Assembly: GCA_964585385.1 (NCBI GenBank)
Contig: CAZPDP010000026.1
Coordinates: 1-45,541 of the forward strand
Reading direction: 5' to 3'
DNA: 45,541 bases
Source of the DNA: JAGXLC01 sp964585385
GTDB lineage: Bacteria; Bacteroidota; Bacteroidia; Bacteroidales; UBA12077
Made by a program: the position numbers and the translations under genes
The notes under the pieces: model-generated
The model's input: the letters and a program-made list of their open reading frames with translations, nothing else
Databases searched by the model: none
Told to the model about the DNA's origin: nothing
Part shown: positions 8,320 to 17,007 of the stretch, one piece after another
Numbering within the stretch: position 1 is the stretch's first letter
How the letters are laid out: every line of letters begins with the position of its first letter

Positions 8320-10275
8320 ATGGGGATAAAAATTTCTGGTTTAATTCTGTTTCCCTTTTTGATGATGACCTTTTCAACGGGAAAAGTCCAGTCGCAGGAG
8401 AAACTGGTTAATATAATAAATCCCCACATCTCTCAAAAAAAAATACAAAAGGAAGCCTCATCTGCTGAAGACACCCTAAAACTACCTGTAATTGACGACT
8501 TTGCAAGAGAAGTGGGTTATCCCTACAGTGAAATCTGGGTTGACAACCAGGCGTATGTTAATCATCAATATTCCTTGAATTCCATTACAATAGGTATTGC
8601 CACGCTTGATGCAATTGATGAAACCGGCCAGGTGCATCAACCGAACAGCAACAACATAATGGAGGCAGATAAGCTTACTTCCAAACCCATAGACCTTAAT
8701 TACCCAGCAGAAGACAGCATTTACCTTAGTTTCTATTATCAGCCCGGCGGACTTGGTGATACTCCGGAGCCTTCCGATTCTCTTACAGTTCAATTTTACA
8801 ATCCGGATGCTAAAAGATGGGAAAGTGCCTGGCAATGTATCTATTATCATGAAGATTCCATTATTCACGAAATTGATCTTCACCAAAATGATACTCTTAT
8901 TCGCTATACTGACTCAACAGGAAATAAGACATTCAGGCAGGCAATGATTGCAATAACAAACAATGCCTATTTGAAAAATGGATTTCAGTTCCGGTTTCAA
9001 AATTACGCCACAACTTCTCAGCCGCAGATGCGACCGGGAAGAGCCGGCAATGTGGACCACTGGAACATTGATTTTGTCAGGCTGGATAAAGATCGAAGGC
9101 ATAACGACACAATTATTAATGATGTTGCGTTTATTAAACCCCTTCAACCGATGCTGGTGAATTATGAATCGCTTCCATGGCAGCATTACCCGGAAGCTAA
9201 TGCCTATGAACTAAAAGACAGCCTTTCTATTACCTACCGAAATATTGGTAACAAAACCTGGAACATCTCCAGGGAATTTGAAATCATTGACAAGATGTGG
9301 AATAATCCTACTGAAACTATACCCGGAGGAACGGGTGATGACGTACCTCCTTATACAACAGAAATTTACCCAAGAATAATCAGCTACATCTTTCCATTTA
9401 ACGACAGGGATTCGGCCCTTTTTGAGATAAAAAGCTACCTGATAACCGATACTTCAACTGCCCGGGCTCCCTACCGGTGGAATGACACAATCAGTTACCT
9501 GCAGAAATTTTATAATTACTATGCATACGATGATGGAACTGCCGAAAATGGGTATGGTTTTGATGGTGTGGGAAGTGAGAATGTGAAGGTCGCCTACAAA
9601 TATTTTAATTATAAACCTGATACGCTCCAGGCAATACAAATATATTTTAATCAAACACTGGATACCACTAATACCAACTATTTCAAACTATTGGTCTGGA
9701 ATGATCAAGATGGACAGCCGGGAGACCTCATTTATCAGCAAGACGACTACAGGCCTGTTTATGAGGACAGTGTAAACAAGTTTCACAATTATCCCCTGCA
9801 GAAGAAGATATTCCTGAATGAAGGAACATTCTACATTGGATACCAAAAATTCAGTACAGAAATGCTGAATATAGGTTTTGATTTAAACCGTGTAAATAAT
9901 AACAAACTCTTTTATAATTTAAGCGGTGACTGGACCCAATCGGGAATTGAAGGCACATTAATGATGCGGCCTGTATTTGGAAAATACATCCCTTACACTA
10001 ATAGCACGAAGAAAAATCAGTTGCCCAGCGAAGAATTAAAAGTAACCCTCTATCCCAATCCCATAAGAGACTTTCTGAAAGTTTCCATTGAGAATAAAAA
10101 CCTGTATAATTATACTTATTCCATATACAATTTACAGGGAAGACTCATGCAAACCGATCATACCCTTCCAGCCAGAATTAACCTGAGTAATCTTTCAACA
10201 GGCATATACATAATTCATATACAAGATAAAACCAGCCAGACACAATTCAGGGAAAAAATTGTAATAACCAGGTAA
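8320..10275 (+). CDS. Secreted protein with type IX secretion C-terminal sorting domain
   Basis: A 651-residue protein with an N-terminal signal peptide (hydrophobic 5-20, likely cut after KVQSQ) and a C-terminal type A sorting domain of about 75 residues (LYPNPIRDFLKVSIEN, YNLQGRLMQT, LSTGIYIIHI, EKIVITR). It should therefore cross the inner membrane by Sec and the outer membrane by the T9SS, and be surface-attached or released. The body is rich in aromatic and acidic residues and in beta-strand patterns, including YDDGTAENGYGF, a motif seen in other T9SS cargo. No catalytic motif is recognised. Spacing of 4 bp on each side places it in the PASTA-rluD operon. Confidence 0.85.
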   Translation: MGIKISGLILFPFLMMTFSTGKVQSQEKLVNIINPHISQKKIQKEASSAEDTLKLPVIDDFAREVGYPYSEIWVDNQAYVNHQYSLNSITIGIATLDAIDETGQVHQPNSNNIMEADKLTSKPIDLNYPAEDSIYLSFYYQPGGLGDTPEPSDSLTVQFYNPDAKRWESAWQCIYYHEDSIIHEIDLHQNDTLIRYTDSTGNKTFRQAMIAITNNAYLKNGFQFRFQNYATTSQPQMRPGRAGNVDHWNIDFVRLDKDRRHNDTIINDVAFIKPLQPMLVNYESLPWQHYPEANAYELKDSLSITYRNIGNKTWNISREFEIIDKMWNNPTETIPGGTGDDVPPYTTEIYPRIISYIFPFNDRDSALFEIKSYLITDTSTARAPYRWNDTISYLQKFYNYYAYDDGTAENGYGFDGVGSENVKVAYKYFNYKPDTLQAIQIYFNQTLDTTNTNYFKLLVWNDQDGQPGDLIYQQDDYRPVYEDSVNKFHNYPLQKKIFLNEGTFYIGYQKFSTEMLNIGFDLNRVNNNKLFYNLSGDWTQSGIEGTLMMRPVFGKYIPYTNSTKKNQLPSEELKVTLYPNPIRDFLKVSIENKNLYNYTYSIYNLQGRLMQTDHTLPARINLSNLSTGIYIIHIQDKTSQTQFREKIVITR

Positions 10276-10279
10276 AATA

Positions 10280-11308
10280 ATGAGTGAAGATTACAACCAG
10301 GACAACCAGGAATTATATGAACATTACCGGTTTATTGCCGACACTGGACAAAAACCTTTGAGGATAGATAAGTTCCTGGTAAATAAAATGGAATTTTCAC
10401 GCAATAAAATTCAGGATGCAGCAGAGGCCGGTAATATTCTGGTGAATGACAAACCTGTAAAATCCAACTACAAAGTTAAACCCGGCGATGTGGTTTCAAT
10501 CGTTATGGCTTATCCTCCGCGTGAAATAGAGCTTATTCCACAGGACATTCCCATTAATGTTGTCTATGAAGATGAAGAATTAATCGTAGTCAACAAGGAA
10601 GCAGGAATGGTAGTACATCCGGCATACGGCCATTATAGCGGAACACTGGTTAATGCTTTACTGTATCACTTAAAAGATTTACCTGAAACAGAAAGTGGAA
10701 AGGTACGGCCCGGCCTTGTTCACAGGATAGATAAAAACACATCCGGGCTTTTGATAGTTGCCAAGACAGAATATTCTATGAATCACCTGGCCAAGCAGTT
10801 TTATGACAAAAGCACCCACCGGGAATACATTGCACTGGCCTGGGGTAGCTTCAATGAAAAACAAGGAACAATCGAAGGTCATATCGGAAGAAGTCTGAAA
10901 AACCGCAAAGTCATGCAGGTTTTTCCTGCTGAAGACCGCGGCAAACCGGCTATCACTCATTACGAGGTACTTGAAGACATGGGATATGTATCTGTATTAA
11001 AATGCTGGCTGGAAACAGGCCGCACCCATCAGATAAGAATCCATATGAAACATATCGGCCACCCTCTGTTTAATGATGAAGAATATGGCGGTGATAAAAT
11101 CCTCAAGGGAACCCTTTTTACCAAATACAAACAGTTCGTGAATAACTGTTTCAACATCCTCCCCAGGCAAGCCCTGCATGCTAAAACTCTTGGATTTAAA
11201 CACCCGCGTACCGGCGAAAAAATGTTCTTTGATTCCGATTTGCCTGAAGACATGCAACAGGCCATTGAAAAATGGCGCAACTATACCGCAAACCGGGCAA
11301 AAGAATAA
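10280..11308 (+). CDS. rluD: 23S rRNA pseudouridine synthase, RluD family
   Basis: A 342-residue RluA/RluD-family pseudouridine synthase with an N-terminal S4 RNA-binding domain (about 27-90: LRIDKFLVNKMEFSRNKIQDA) and a catalytic domain with the motif VHRIDKNTSGLLIVAK, whose Asp is the nucleophile. Later motifs include LETGRTHQIRIHMKHIGHP and LPRQALHAKTLGF. RluD modifies U1911, U1915 and U1917 in helix 69 of 23S rRNA; substrate assignment rests on domain layout and length, and RluA/RluC paralogues look similar. It starts 4 bp after the secreted protein gene. Confidence 0.9.
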   Translation: MSEDYNQDNQELYEHYRFIADTGQKPLRIDKFLVNKMEFSRNKIQDAAEAGNILVNDKPVKSNYKVKPGDVVSIVMAYPPREIELIPQDIPINVVYEDEELIVVNKEAGMVVHPAYGHYSGTLVNALLYHLKDLPETESGKVRPGLVHRIDKNTSGLLIVAKTEYSMNHLAKQFYDKSTHREYIALAWGSFNEKQGTIEGHIGRSLKNRKVMQVFPAEDRGKPAITHYEVLEDMGYVSVLKCWLETGRTHQIRIHMKHIGHPLFNDEEYGGDKILKGTLFTKYKQFVNNCFNILPRQALHAKTLGFKHPRTGEKMFFDSDLPEDMQQAIEKWRNYTANRAKE

Positions 11309-11396
11309 ATAAATCCCTAAATTATTGGTTTCTTTGTATTGAGTTGAGGTTAAATCAAAGTTTTTAGATTCAATAAAGTCACGAAATAAATTCCAA

Positions 11397-11427
11397 TTGC
11401 TATAATCAAGTCAAAATTTTACCTTTG
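11397..11427 (+). promoter_or_regulatory. ddl promoter
   Basis: A -33-like TTG (11397-11399) and a -7 TACCTTTG (11420-11427) are 20 nt apart. Transcription would begin near 11434, so the TTG at 11425, which opens the longest frame, lies inside the promoter and cannot be the start codon. The ATG at 11443 would have a leader of about 9 nt. Confidence 0.65.
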
Positions 11428-11442
11428 ACAAAAAATGGATTC

Positions 11443-12459
11443 ATGAAGAAAAACATCGCCATTCTTGCAGGTGGAGATTCATCGGAATTTCCTGTTTCTA
11501 TGAACAGTGCTAAAACTATTCAGGCCTCGCTGAATCGATCGCTTTATAATATTTACCTGGTTGTGCTAAAAGAAGGCAAATGGACAGTTCATGCAGAAGA
11601 AGAAAAGGCTGAGGTAAACAAAAACGATTTCAGCTGCGAGCTTTCAGGCAGAAAAATACAGTTTGACTTTGCATTTATCATTATACACGGTACTCCGGGA
11701 GAAAACGGATTGCTACAGGGCTACTTTGAAACGATAAAAATTCCATATTCCACCTGTGGAGTACTTTCCTCCTCCCTTACATTTAATAAGATTTTTAGTA
11801 AAAAATACATTACTCAATTTGACATTCCGGTTTCAAGATACAGGATAATTGAGAAGAACTCAGACTATGATGAAAAGGAAATCCTCGACTATATAGGTCT
11901 GCCCTGTTTTGTCAAACCCAACAGGTCAGGTTCAAGTTTTGGTATAACAAAAGTTAGAAAGAAAGAGGAATTCAGTAAAGCTGTTGACAAAGCATTTGAG
12001 GAAGATTACCAGGTCCTTGCAGAAGAATTTCTGGAGGGAACAGAGCTAACCTGCGGATTGATAAAAACAAATGAGCAGGATTATGTTTTCCCATCCACAG
12101 AAATTGTTCCCAAAAATGAATTCTTTGATTATGAAGCAAAGTATACCAAAGGAATGGCAGATGAAATTACACCTGCCCGGATATCAGAAGAACTTGAAAA
12201 AGAAGTCCGGGAACTTTCATCTACAATTTATGATATCTTTGATTGCAGGGGAATTGTAAGAATCGACTATATACACTCGAAGGGAAAGTTATACTTCATG
12301 GAAGTTAATACAATACCCGGCATGAGTGCAGCCAGCATTGTTCCCCAGCAAATAGAGGCTTCAGGAAGGACTCTTACGGAAATATTCACCATTGCAATAG
12401 AAGACGCGATAGAAAATAATCAAAAAGAAGGCCTTAAAAATGAATTCAAGGCCTTCTGA
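11443..12459 (+). CDS. ddl: D-alanine--D-alanine ligase
   Basis: A 338-residue ATP-grasp enzyme joining two D-alanines for the peptidoglycan precursor in the cytoplasm. Visible elements are the N-terminal AILAGGDSSEFPVSMNSA (with the conserved Glu), the substrate loop FIIIHGTPGENGLLQGYFE, the ATP-binding PCFVKPNRSGSSFGITKV and AEEFLEGTELTCG, and the C-terminal FMEVNTIPGMSAASIVPQQ with metal-binding Glu/Asn. The start at ATG 11443 follows from the promoter position. The last 35 nt of coding sequence also form the terminator hairpin for the convergent gcvP gene. Confidence 0.94.
   Translation: MKKNIAILAGGDSSEFPVSMNSAKTIQASLNRSLYNIYLVVLKEGKWTVHAEEEKAEVNKNDFSCELSGRKIQFDFAFIIIHGTPGENGLLQGYFETIKIPYSTCGVLSSSLTFNKIFSKKYITQFDIPVSRYRIIEKNSDYDEKEILDYIGLPCFVKPNRSGSSFGITKVRKKEEFSKAVDKAFEEDYQVLAEEFLEGTELTCGLIKTNEQDYVFPSTEIVPKNEFFDYEAKYTKGMADEITPARISEELEKEVRELSSTIYDIFDCRGIVRIDYIHSKGKLYFMEVNTIPGMSAASIVPQQIEASGRTLTEIFTIAIEDAIENNQKEGLKNEFKAF
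12422..12457 (-). terminator. gcvP terminator embedded in the 3' end of ddl
   Basis: A 10-bp perfect stem (12426-12435, AGAAGGCCTT, with 12448-12457, AAGGCCTTCT) and a 12-nt loop are followed on the minus strand by a short U-run (plus A5, 12422-12426). It ends 25 bp beyond the gcvP stop but lies inside ddl codons. On the plus strand no T-run follows directly. Confidence 0.7.
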
Positions 12460-12482
12460 TTTATCCTGGTTTTATCAGATAT

Positions 12483-15386
12483 CTATTCCGGTTCCACTTC
12501 TTTGAATGAAAACAGGCTTTCACGGTATTCCTGTACAGGAGCACATGTACACATCAGGTTCCTGTCGCCGTATCCATCGTCTATCCTGCTTACATCGGGG
12601 AAGAACTTCTTATCTTTAATCCATGGCAATGGATATGCAGCTTTTTCTCTTGAATAAGGCCTGTCCCAATTGTCTGAGATAACAACTTCCGCCGTGTGGG
12701 GCGAGTTTCTCAGAACGTTATTTTCCGGATCTGCTTTGCCGTCTTTCACTTCCATTATTTCATCGTAAATAGCCAGCATAGCCTCTATGAAACGATCAAG
12801 CTCCTCCAGGGTTTCGCTTTCTGTAGGCTCAACCATTAATGTACCGTGTACAGGGAATGACAAAGTAGGTGCGTGGAATCCGTAATCCATCAACCGTTTG
12901 GCAATATCTGCCTCAGTGATATTGGCCATTGACTTAAACTGACGGCATTCGAGTATCATCTCGTGACCTACCATTCCGGTCTTTCCTGAATAAACGATAC
13001 CGTAAGTATCCTGCAGGGCAGCTTTAATATAATTCGCATTAAGGATGGAGATTTCTGCCACTTTTTTAAGTCCTTCTGCTCCGAGCATCTTAATAAACCC
13101 ATAAGAAACAGGAAGTATACTTGGGCTACCAAAAGGAGCGGCCGTAATCGGACCAAAGCCTTTTTCCCCGCCGGTTTCACCAAACGGATGCTTTGGCAGA
13201 TAAGGAGCCAGCGTATCGTTAGCACCGATTGGTCCCATACCCGGTCCACCACCACCGTGTGGAATGGCAAAAGTCTTATGCAGATTAAGATGTCCTACAT
13301 CAGCACCTGTAAGAACCGGATTGGTTAAACCAAGCTGGGCATTCATATTGGCGCCGTCAAAATAAACCATACCACCGTTTTTATGGATGATTTCATTCAT
13401 TTCCTTAATCTCGCTTTCGAAAACACCGTGAGTAGAAGGATAAGTGACCATGAAAGCAGCCAGGTTTTCTTTATTCTCTTCAGCCTTTTTCTTTAGATCC
13501 TCCGGGGATATATTTCCGTTATCGTCGCAATCAACCACAACCACTTTCATACCAGCCATAACACCACTGGCCGGGTTGGTACCATGAGCTGATTCGGGAA
13601 TTAAGACCACATCGCGATGCCCTTCACCTCTATCTAAGTGATAGGCCCGGATAGTCATCAATCCGGTATGTTCCCCGGCAGCTCCTGAATTAGGCTGGAA
13701 AGAGATAGCTGAAAATCCGGTAATTTCTTTGAGTTGACCTTCCAGTCTTTCAATCAGCTCATTATATCCTTCCGCCTGTTCATTGGGGACATAAGGATGC
13801 AATCCCATCATTTCAGGCCAACTGAGCGTAAACAGCTCTGTGGCAGCATTCAGTTTCATAGTACATGAACCCAGCGAGATCATCGAATGGGCCAGAGAAT
13901 AATCTTTTCTTTCAAGCTTCTTGATGTATCGCATCATCTCAGTTTCTGAGCGATAGCGATGGAAAAGGTCCATTTTCAGGAATTCACTTTCTCGCTTGAA
14001 GGAATTGTCAAAATGTATCTTATCGTCAATTTCATTTACTTGCGGAGCATCTTTACCAGCAGCCTCAGCAAATATTTTCAGTATGGTATTAATTTCTTCC
14101 TCATTGATTATCTCATCTGTACTGATACCAATAGTGGAATCACCCATGTAATTAAAATTCATTTCGTTCTTAAGGGCAATTTCTTTTACTTTATCAGCTT
14201 TTATATTATCCGGTAATTTTATTTTCAGGGTATCAAAGAAATCTTTATTCTCCTGTTCCAGTCCCATCTCTTTAAGCTTATCGCTCAGAAGAGCTGCTGC
14301 AGAATGAATATGAGTTGCGATCCGTTTAAGGCCTTCCGGTCCGTGGTACACAGCATACATTCCTGCCATGTTGGCCAGAAGTGCCTGGGCCGTACAGATA
14401 TTTGATGTAGCCCTTTCACGCTTGATGTGCTGTTCTCTAACCTGCAAGGCCATTCTTAATGCATAATATCCCTGAGCATCTTTGGAAACACCAATTATCC
14501 TTCCCGGAACTTTTCTCTTATATTCATCTTTAGTTGCAAAATAAGCGGCATGGGGGCCACCATATCCCATAGGGATACCAAAACGCTGAGTTGATCCAAA
14601 GACAATATCAGCGCCCCATTCTCCCGGGGGAGTTAAAAGAGCAAGGCTCATAATGTCTGCAGCAACTGCTACGAGGGTTCCGTTATCATGAGCTTTCTTT
14701 ACAAAATTATCATAATTTCGTATTTTACCGTCACCGGCAGGATATTGAACTATTGCACCGAATAATGTTTCGTCAAACTCAACTTCATCATATTTTCCAA
14801 CCTGAAGTTCTATTCCAAGAGGTTCTGCCCTGGTTTTCAACACTTCAATGGTTTGAGTAAACGTGTTCTCGTCTACAAAGAATTTATTCGCTCCTTTTTT
14901 AATAGCCGAACGCTTTCGCAGATTAGCAATCATTATCATTGCCTCTGCTGCTGCAGAAGCCTCATCAAGCAATGAAGCATTAGCCAGCTCCATACCGGTC
15001 AGTTCCATAACCACAGACTGAAAATTGATAAGAGCTTCCAGACGCCCTTGCGAAATCTCTGCCTGATATGGAGTATATGAGGTATACCAGGCGGGGTTTT
15101 CCAGGATATTTCTCTGGATAACAGAGGGAGTAATGGTATCATAATATCCCTGGCCAATAAAAGAACGGTACAATTTGTTCTTTGAGGCAATTTGTTTTAA
15201 ATGCTGGAGGTATTCGTGTTCACCCATGGGCTCATCCAAATCCAGCGGTTTATCGAGGCGGATGGATTGGGGAATTGTTTTATCTATAAGTTCATCCAAA
15301 GACTCGACACCAACTTTTTTCAGCATTACCTGAATGTCTTCATCTCTGGGTCCAATGTGTCTATCAACAAATCTATCAGTTGCCAT
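12483..15386 (-). CDS. gcvP: Glycine dehydrogenase (aminomethyl-transferring), P-protein of the glycine cleavage system
   Basis: A full-length, single-chain P-protein of 967 residues, in contrast to the split GcvPA/GcvPB of many Gram-positives. It is PLP-dependent and decarboxylates glycine, loading the aminomethyl group onto lipoyl-GcvH. The start RHIGPRDEDIQVML, the N-half segments SFIGQGYYDTITP and YTPYQAEISQGRLEAL, and the PLP-lysine motif HLNLHKTFAIPHGGGGPGMG (Lys 704) are diagnostic. C-terminal NLMCTCAP is also typical. The T-protein and H-protein genes are not in the window. It is transcribed alone; the upstream MBL gene ends 148 bp away and no consensus promoter was found in that gap. 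Confidence 0.97.
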   Translation of the reverse strand: MATDRFVDRHIGPRDEDIQVMLKKVGVESLDELIDKTIPQSIRLDKPLDLDEPMGEHEYLQHLKQIASKNKLYRSFIGQGYYDTITPSVIQRNILENPAWYTSYTPYQAEISQGRLEALINFQSVVMELTGMELANASLLDEASAAAEAMIMIANLRKRSAIKKGANKFFVDENTFTQTIEVLKTRAEPLGIELQVGKYDEVEFDETLFGAIVQYPAGDGKIRNYDNFVKKAHDNGTLVAVAADIMSLALLTPPGEWGADIVFGSTQRFGIPMGYGGPHAAYFATKDEYKRKVPGRIIGVSKDAQGYYALRMALQVREQHIKRERATSNICTAQALLANMAGMYAVYHGPEGLKRIATHIHSAAALLSDKLKEMGLEQENKDFFDTLKIKLPDNIKADKVKEIALKNEMNFNYMGDSTIGISTDEIINEEEINTILKIFAEAAGKDAPQVNEIDDKIHFDNSFKRESEFLKMDLFHRYRSETEMMRYIKKLERKDYSLAHSMISLGSCTMKLNAATELFTLSWPEMMGLHPYVPNEQAEGYNELIERLEGQLKEITGFSAISFQPNSGAAGEHTGLMTIRAYHLDRGEGHRDVVLIPESAHGTNPASGVMAGMKVVVVDCDDNGNISPEDLKKKAEENKENLAAFMVTYPSTHGVFESEIKEMNEIIHKNGGMVYFDGANMNAQLGLTNPVLTGADVGHLNLHKTFAIPHGGGGPGMGPIGANDTLAPYLPKHPFGETGGEKGFGPITAAPFGSPSILPVSYGFIKMLGAEGLKKVAEISILNANYIKAALQDTYGIVYSGKTGMVGHEMILECRQFKSMANITEADIAKRLMDYGFHAPTLSFPVHGTLMVEPTESETLEELDRFIEAMLAIYDEIMEVKDGKADPENNVLRNSPHTAEVVISDNWDRPYSREKAAYPLPWIKDKKFFPDVSRIDDGYGDRNLMCTCAPVQEYRESLFSFKEVEPE

Positions 15387-15533
15387 AATTAGAATATTTT
15401 AAGATTTTAGTGACTATTTTGGTTTAAATATAAAAAGATCAAATACAAAACAAAACCACATTTATCAGGGTTTACTTTTTTTAGTATGTTTTAAAACAAA
15501 ACACTCTGAATATATGTTCATCCATTGTTATTA

Positions 15534-16166
15534 TTATAACAGAGGGTTTTCATTTTTCTCTTCCCCAATTGTAGTAGGTTCTCCATGACCTGAATAAACC
15601 TTAGTATCGGGGTCCAGTGTAAGGAGTTTTGTTTCGATACTTTCAATAAGGGTTATATGGCTTCCACCCGTAAGATCAGTGCGTCCAATTCCGCGGCGGA
15701 ATAATACATCACCGGCAAAGAGAAGCTTTTCTTTCTTATTATAGAGCACTATACTTCCTGGAGAATGACCCGGCGCATGCAATACCTTGAATTTTGTGTT
15801 ACCCATTTCAACCGTTTCATTCTCATTTATAAAGATCTCCGGATCCGATGGTTGCTCGATTTCAATTCCGATTGATTTTCCAAATTCACTGTTACGCCTG
15901 AGCAATTCAAGATCATCTTCGTGCATAATGGCCTTTATGCCGTATTCTTTTTTCAAGAAATTTGATCCAATCGCATGATCAATATGCCCGTGTGTGTGAA
16001 CGATATATTTGGGTTTAAGCTGATGATCCCTTATATACCCAGTTAACCTTTTCTGTTCGTCCTTAAAATAACATCCGGGATCAATTATGATGCATTCACC
16101 GGTTTCGTCTGAAACCACAAATGTGTTTTCCTGAAATGGATTAAAAACAAACGTTTCTATTTTCAT
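15534..16166 (-). CDS. MBL-fold metallo-hydrolase, glyoxalase II-like
   Basis: A 210-residue metallo-beta-lactamase-fold hydrolase. The binuclear metal site is visible as HTHGHIDHAIG (HxHxDH), LHAPGHSPGS, the bridging Asp in LLFAGDVLFRRGIGRTDL and the final His in YSGHGEPT. The N-terminal VFNPFQENTFVV is typical of hydroxyacylglutathione hydrolase-like proteins of this size. It is shorter than true glyoxalase II (about 250) and lacks that enzyme's C-terminal substrate domain, so the substrate is uncertain. It starts 5 bp after the pcm stop and is co-transcribed with pcm. Confidence 0.85.
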   Translation of the reverse strand: MKIETFVFNPFQENTFVVSDETGECIIIDPGCYFKDEQKRLTGYIRDHQLKPKYIVHTHGHIDHAIGSNFLKKEYGIKAIMHEDDLELLRRNSEFGKSIGIEIEQPSDPEIFINENETVEMGNTKFKVLHAPGHSPGSIVLYNKKEKLLFAGDVLFRRGIGRTDLTGGSHITLIESIETKLLTLDPDTKVYSGHGEPTTIGEEKNENPLL

Positions 16167-16171
16167 ATTAT

Positions 16172-16834
16172 CTAATTGTTATTGTTATTATTCATATCTT
16201 TTCCTTTTACCAACGGCACAAAAATAAAGCTTCCATAATGATGTTCTCGCATTTCATTTTCAGCAGTTTTTTCAACTACCGTCATCTCCTGACCGCTCTC
16301 ACTTCCAAGTGGAATAACCATTTTTCCTCCTTTTTTAAGCTGTTTTAGCAAATCTTTGGGAATTTCAGGAGCTCCGGCAGTAATCAGTATTTTATCGTAT
16401 GGAGCATAGGCAGGTTGACCTTTATATCCATCACCATAAAAGAGATAGGGTTTATAGCCCATTTCACTAAGCACTGATTTGGCTTTCAGGTATAATTCGC
16501 GGTATCTTTCAATTGAATATACTTTTGCACCCATTTCGCATAAAATCGCTGTCTGGTAACCCGAACCAGTGCCAACTTCCAGGATTTTCTCATGCTTTTG
16601 TGGATCCAGCAATTCTGTCTGGTAAGCTACCGTGTAAGGTTGAGAAATGGTTTGTCCTTTTCCAATAGGAAATGCCTGATCCTTATATGCAAAATCCACA
16701 AAACCGCTTTCCATGAATAAGTGGCGCGGAACATTTTCAAAAGCTTCCAACACTTTTTCATTCTGAATTCCTTTTCTCCGTAAACCCTTAACTAATTTTT
16801 GACGTAAACCTTTATGTCTGTATGAATCAATCAT
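16172..16834 (-). CDS. pcm: Protein-L-isoaspartate O-methyltransferase
   Basis: A 220-residue SAM-dependent enzyme that methylates isoaspartyl residues to start repair of aged proteins. The signature VPRHLFMESGFVDFAYKDQAFPIGKGQTISQPY and the SAM motif ILEVGTGSGYQTAILCEMG are clear; post-motif segments APYDKILITAGAPEIP and GGKMVIPLG follow. The open frame runs to a TTG at 16861, but that overlaps a -7 box; the ATG at 16834 (MIDSYRHKG) matches the usual N-terminus. The C-terminus ends in Met followed by six Asn, from a short AAC/AAT repeat immediately before the stop. Confidence 0.93.
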   Translation of the reverse strand: MIDSYRHKGLRQKLVKGLRRKGIQNEKVLEAFENVPRHLFMESGFVDFAYKDQAFPIGKGQTISQPYTVAYQTELLDPQKHEKILEVGTGSGYQTAILCEMGAKVYSIERYRELYLKAKSVLSEMGYKPYLFYGDGYKGQPAYAPYDKILITAGAPEIPKDLLKQLKKGGKMVIPLGSESGQEMTVVEKTAENEMREHHYGSFIFVPLVKGKDMNNNNNN

Positions 16835-16858
16835 TTGTTTTATGCGATTAGTTTTTGG

Positions 16859-16866
16859 CAAATATA
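16859..16866 (-). promoter_or_regulatory. -7 box of the pcm-MBL transcript
   Basis: TATATTTG on the minus strand fits TAnnTTTG. It overlaps the TTG at 16861 and supports ATG 16834 as the pcm start (leader about 18 nt). No clear -33 element. Confidence 0.45.
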
Positions 16867-16982
16867 ACCAGAACTTAAGTCTATTAAAAGACGAAGTTAA
16901 TATTTATTTGCCCGCTCAATTATTAACATGAATAAGTTAATAACTTACAGCCGGAAAAGCGGGGTAGCTTTAAAAAATACAT

Positions 16983-16990
16983 TAAGTTTG
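16983..16990 (+). promoter_or_regulatory. -7 box upstream of the Gfo/Idh/MocA-like gene
   Basis: TAAGTTTG fits TAnnTTTG and lies 17 nt before the ATG at 17008. No TTTG at the -33 position. Confidence 0.4.
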
Positions 16991-17007
16991 TATTAAAAGT
17001 ATTAAAT

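Noticed and set aside
13959..14216. 85-codon frame antisense to gcvP
   Set aside because: Lies wholly inside the gcvP coding region with no family features.
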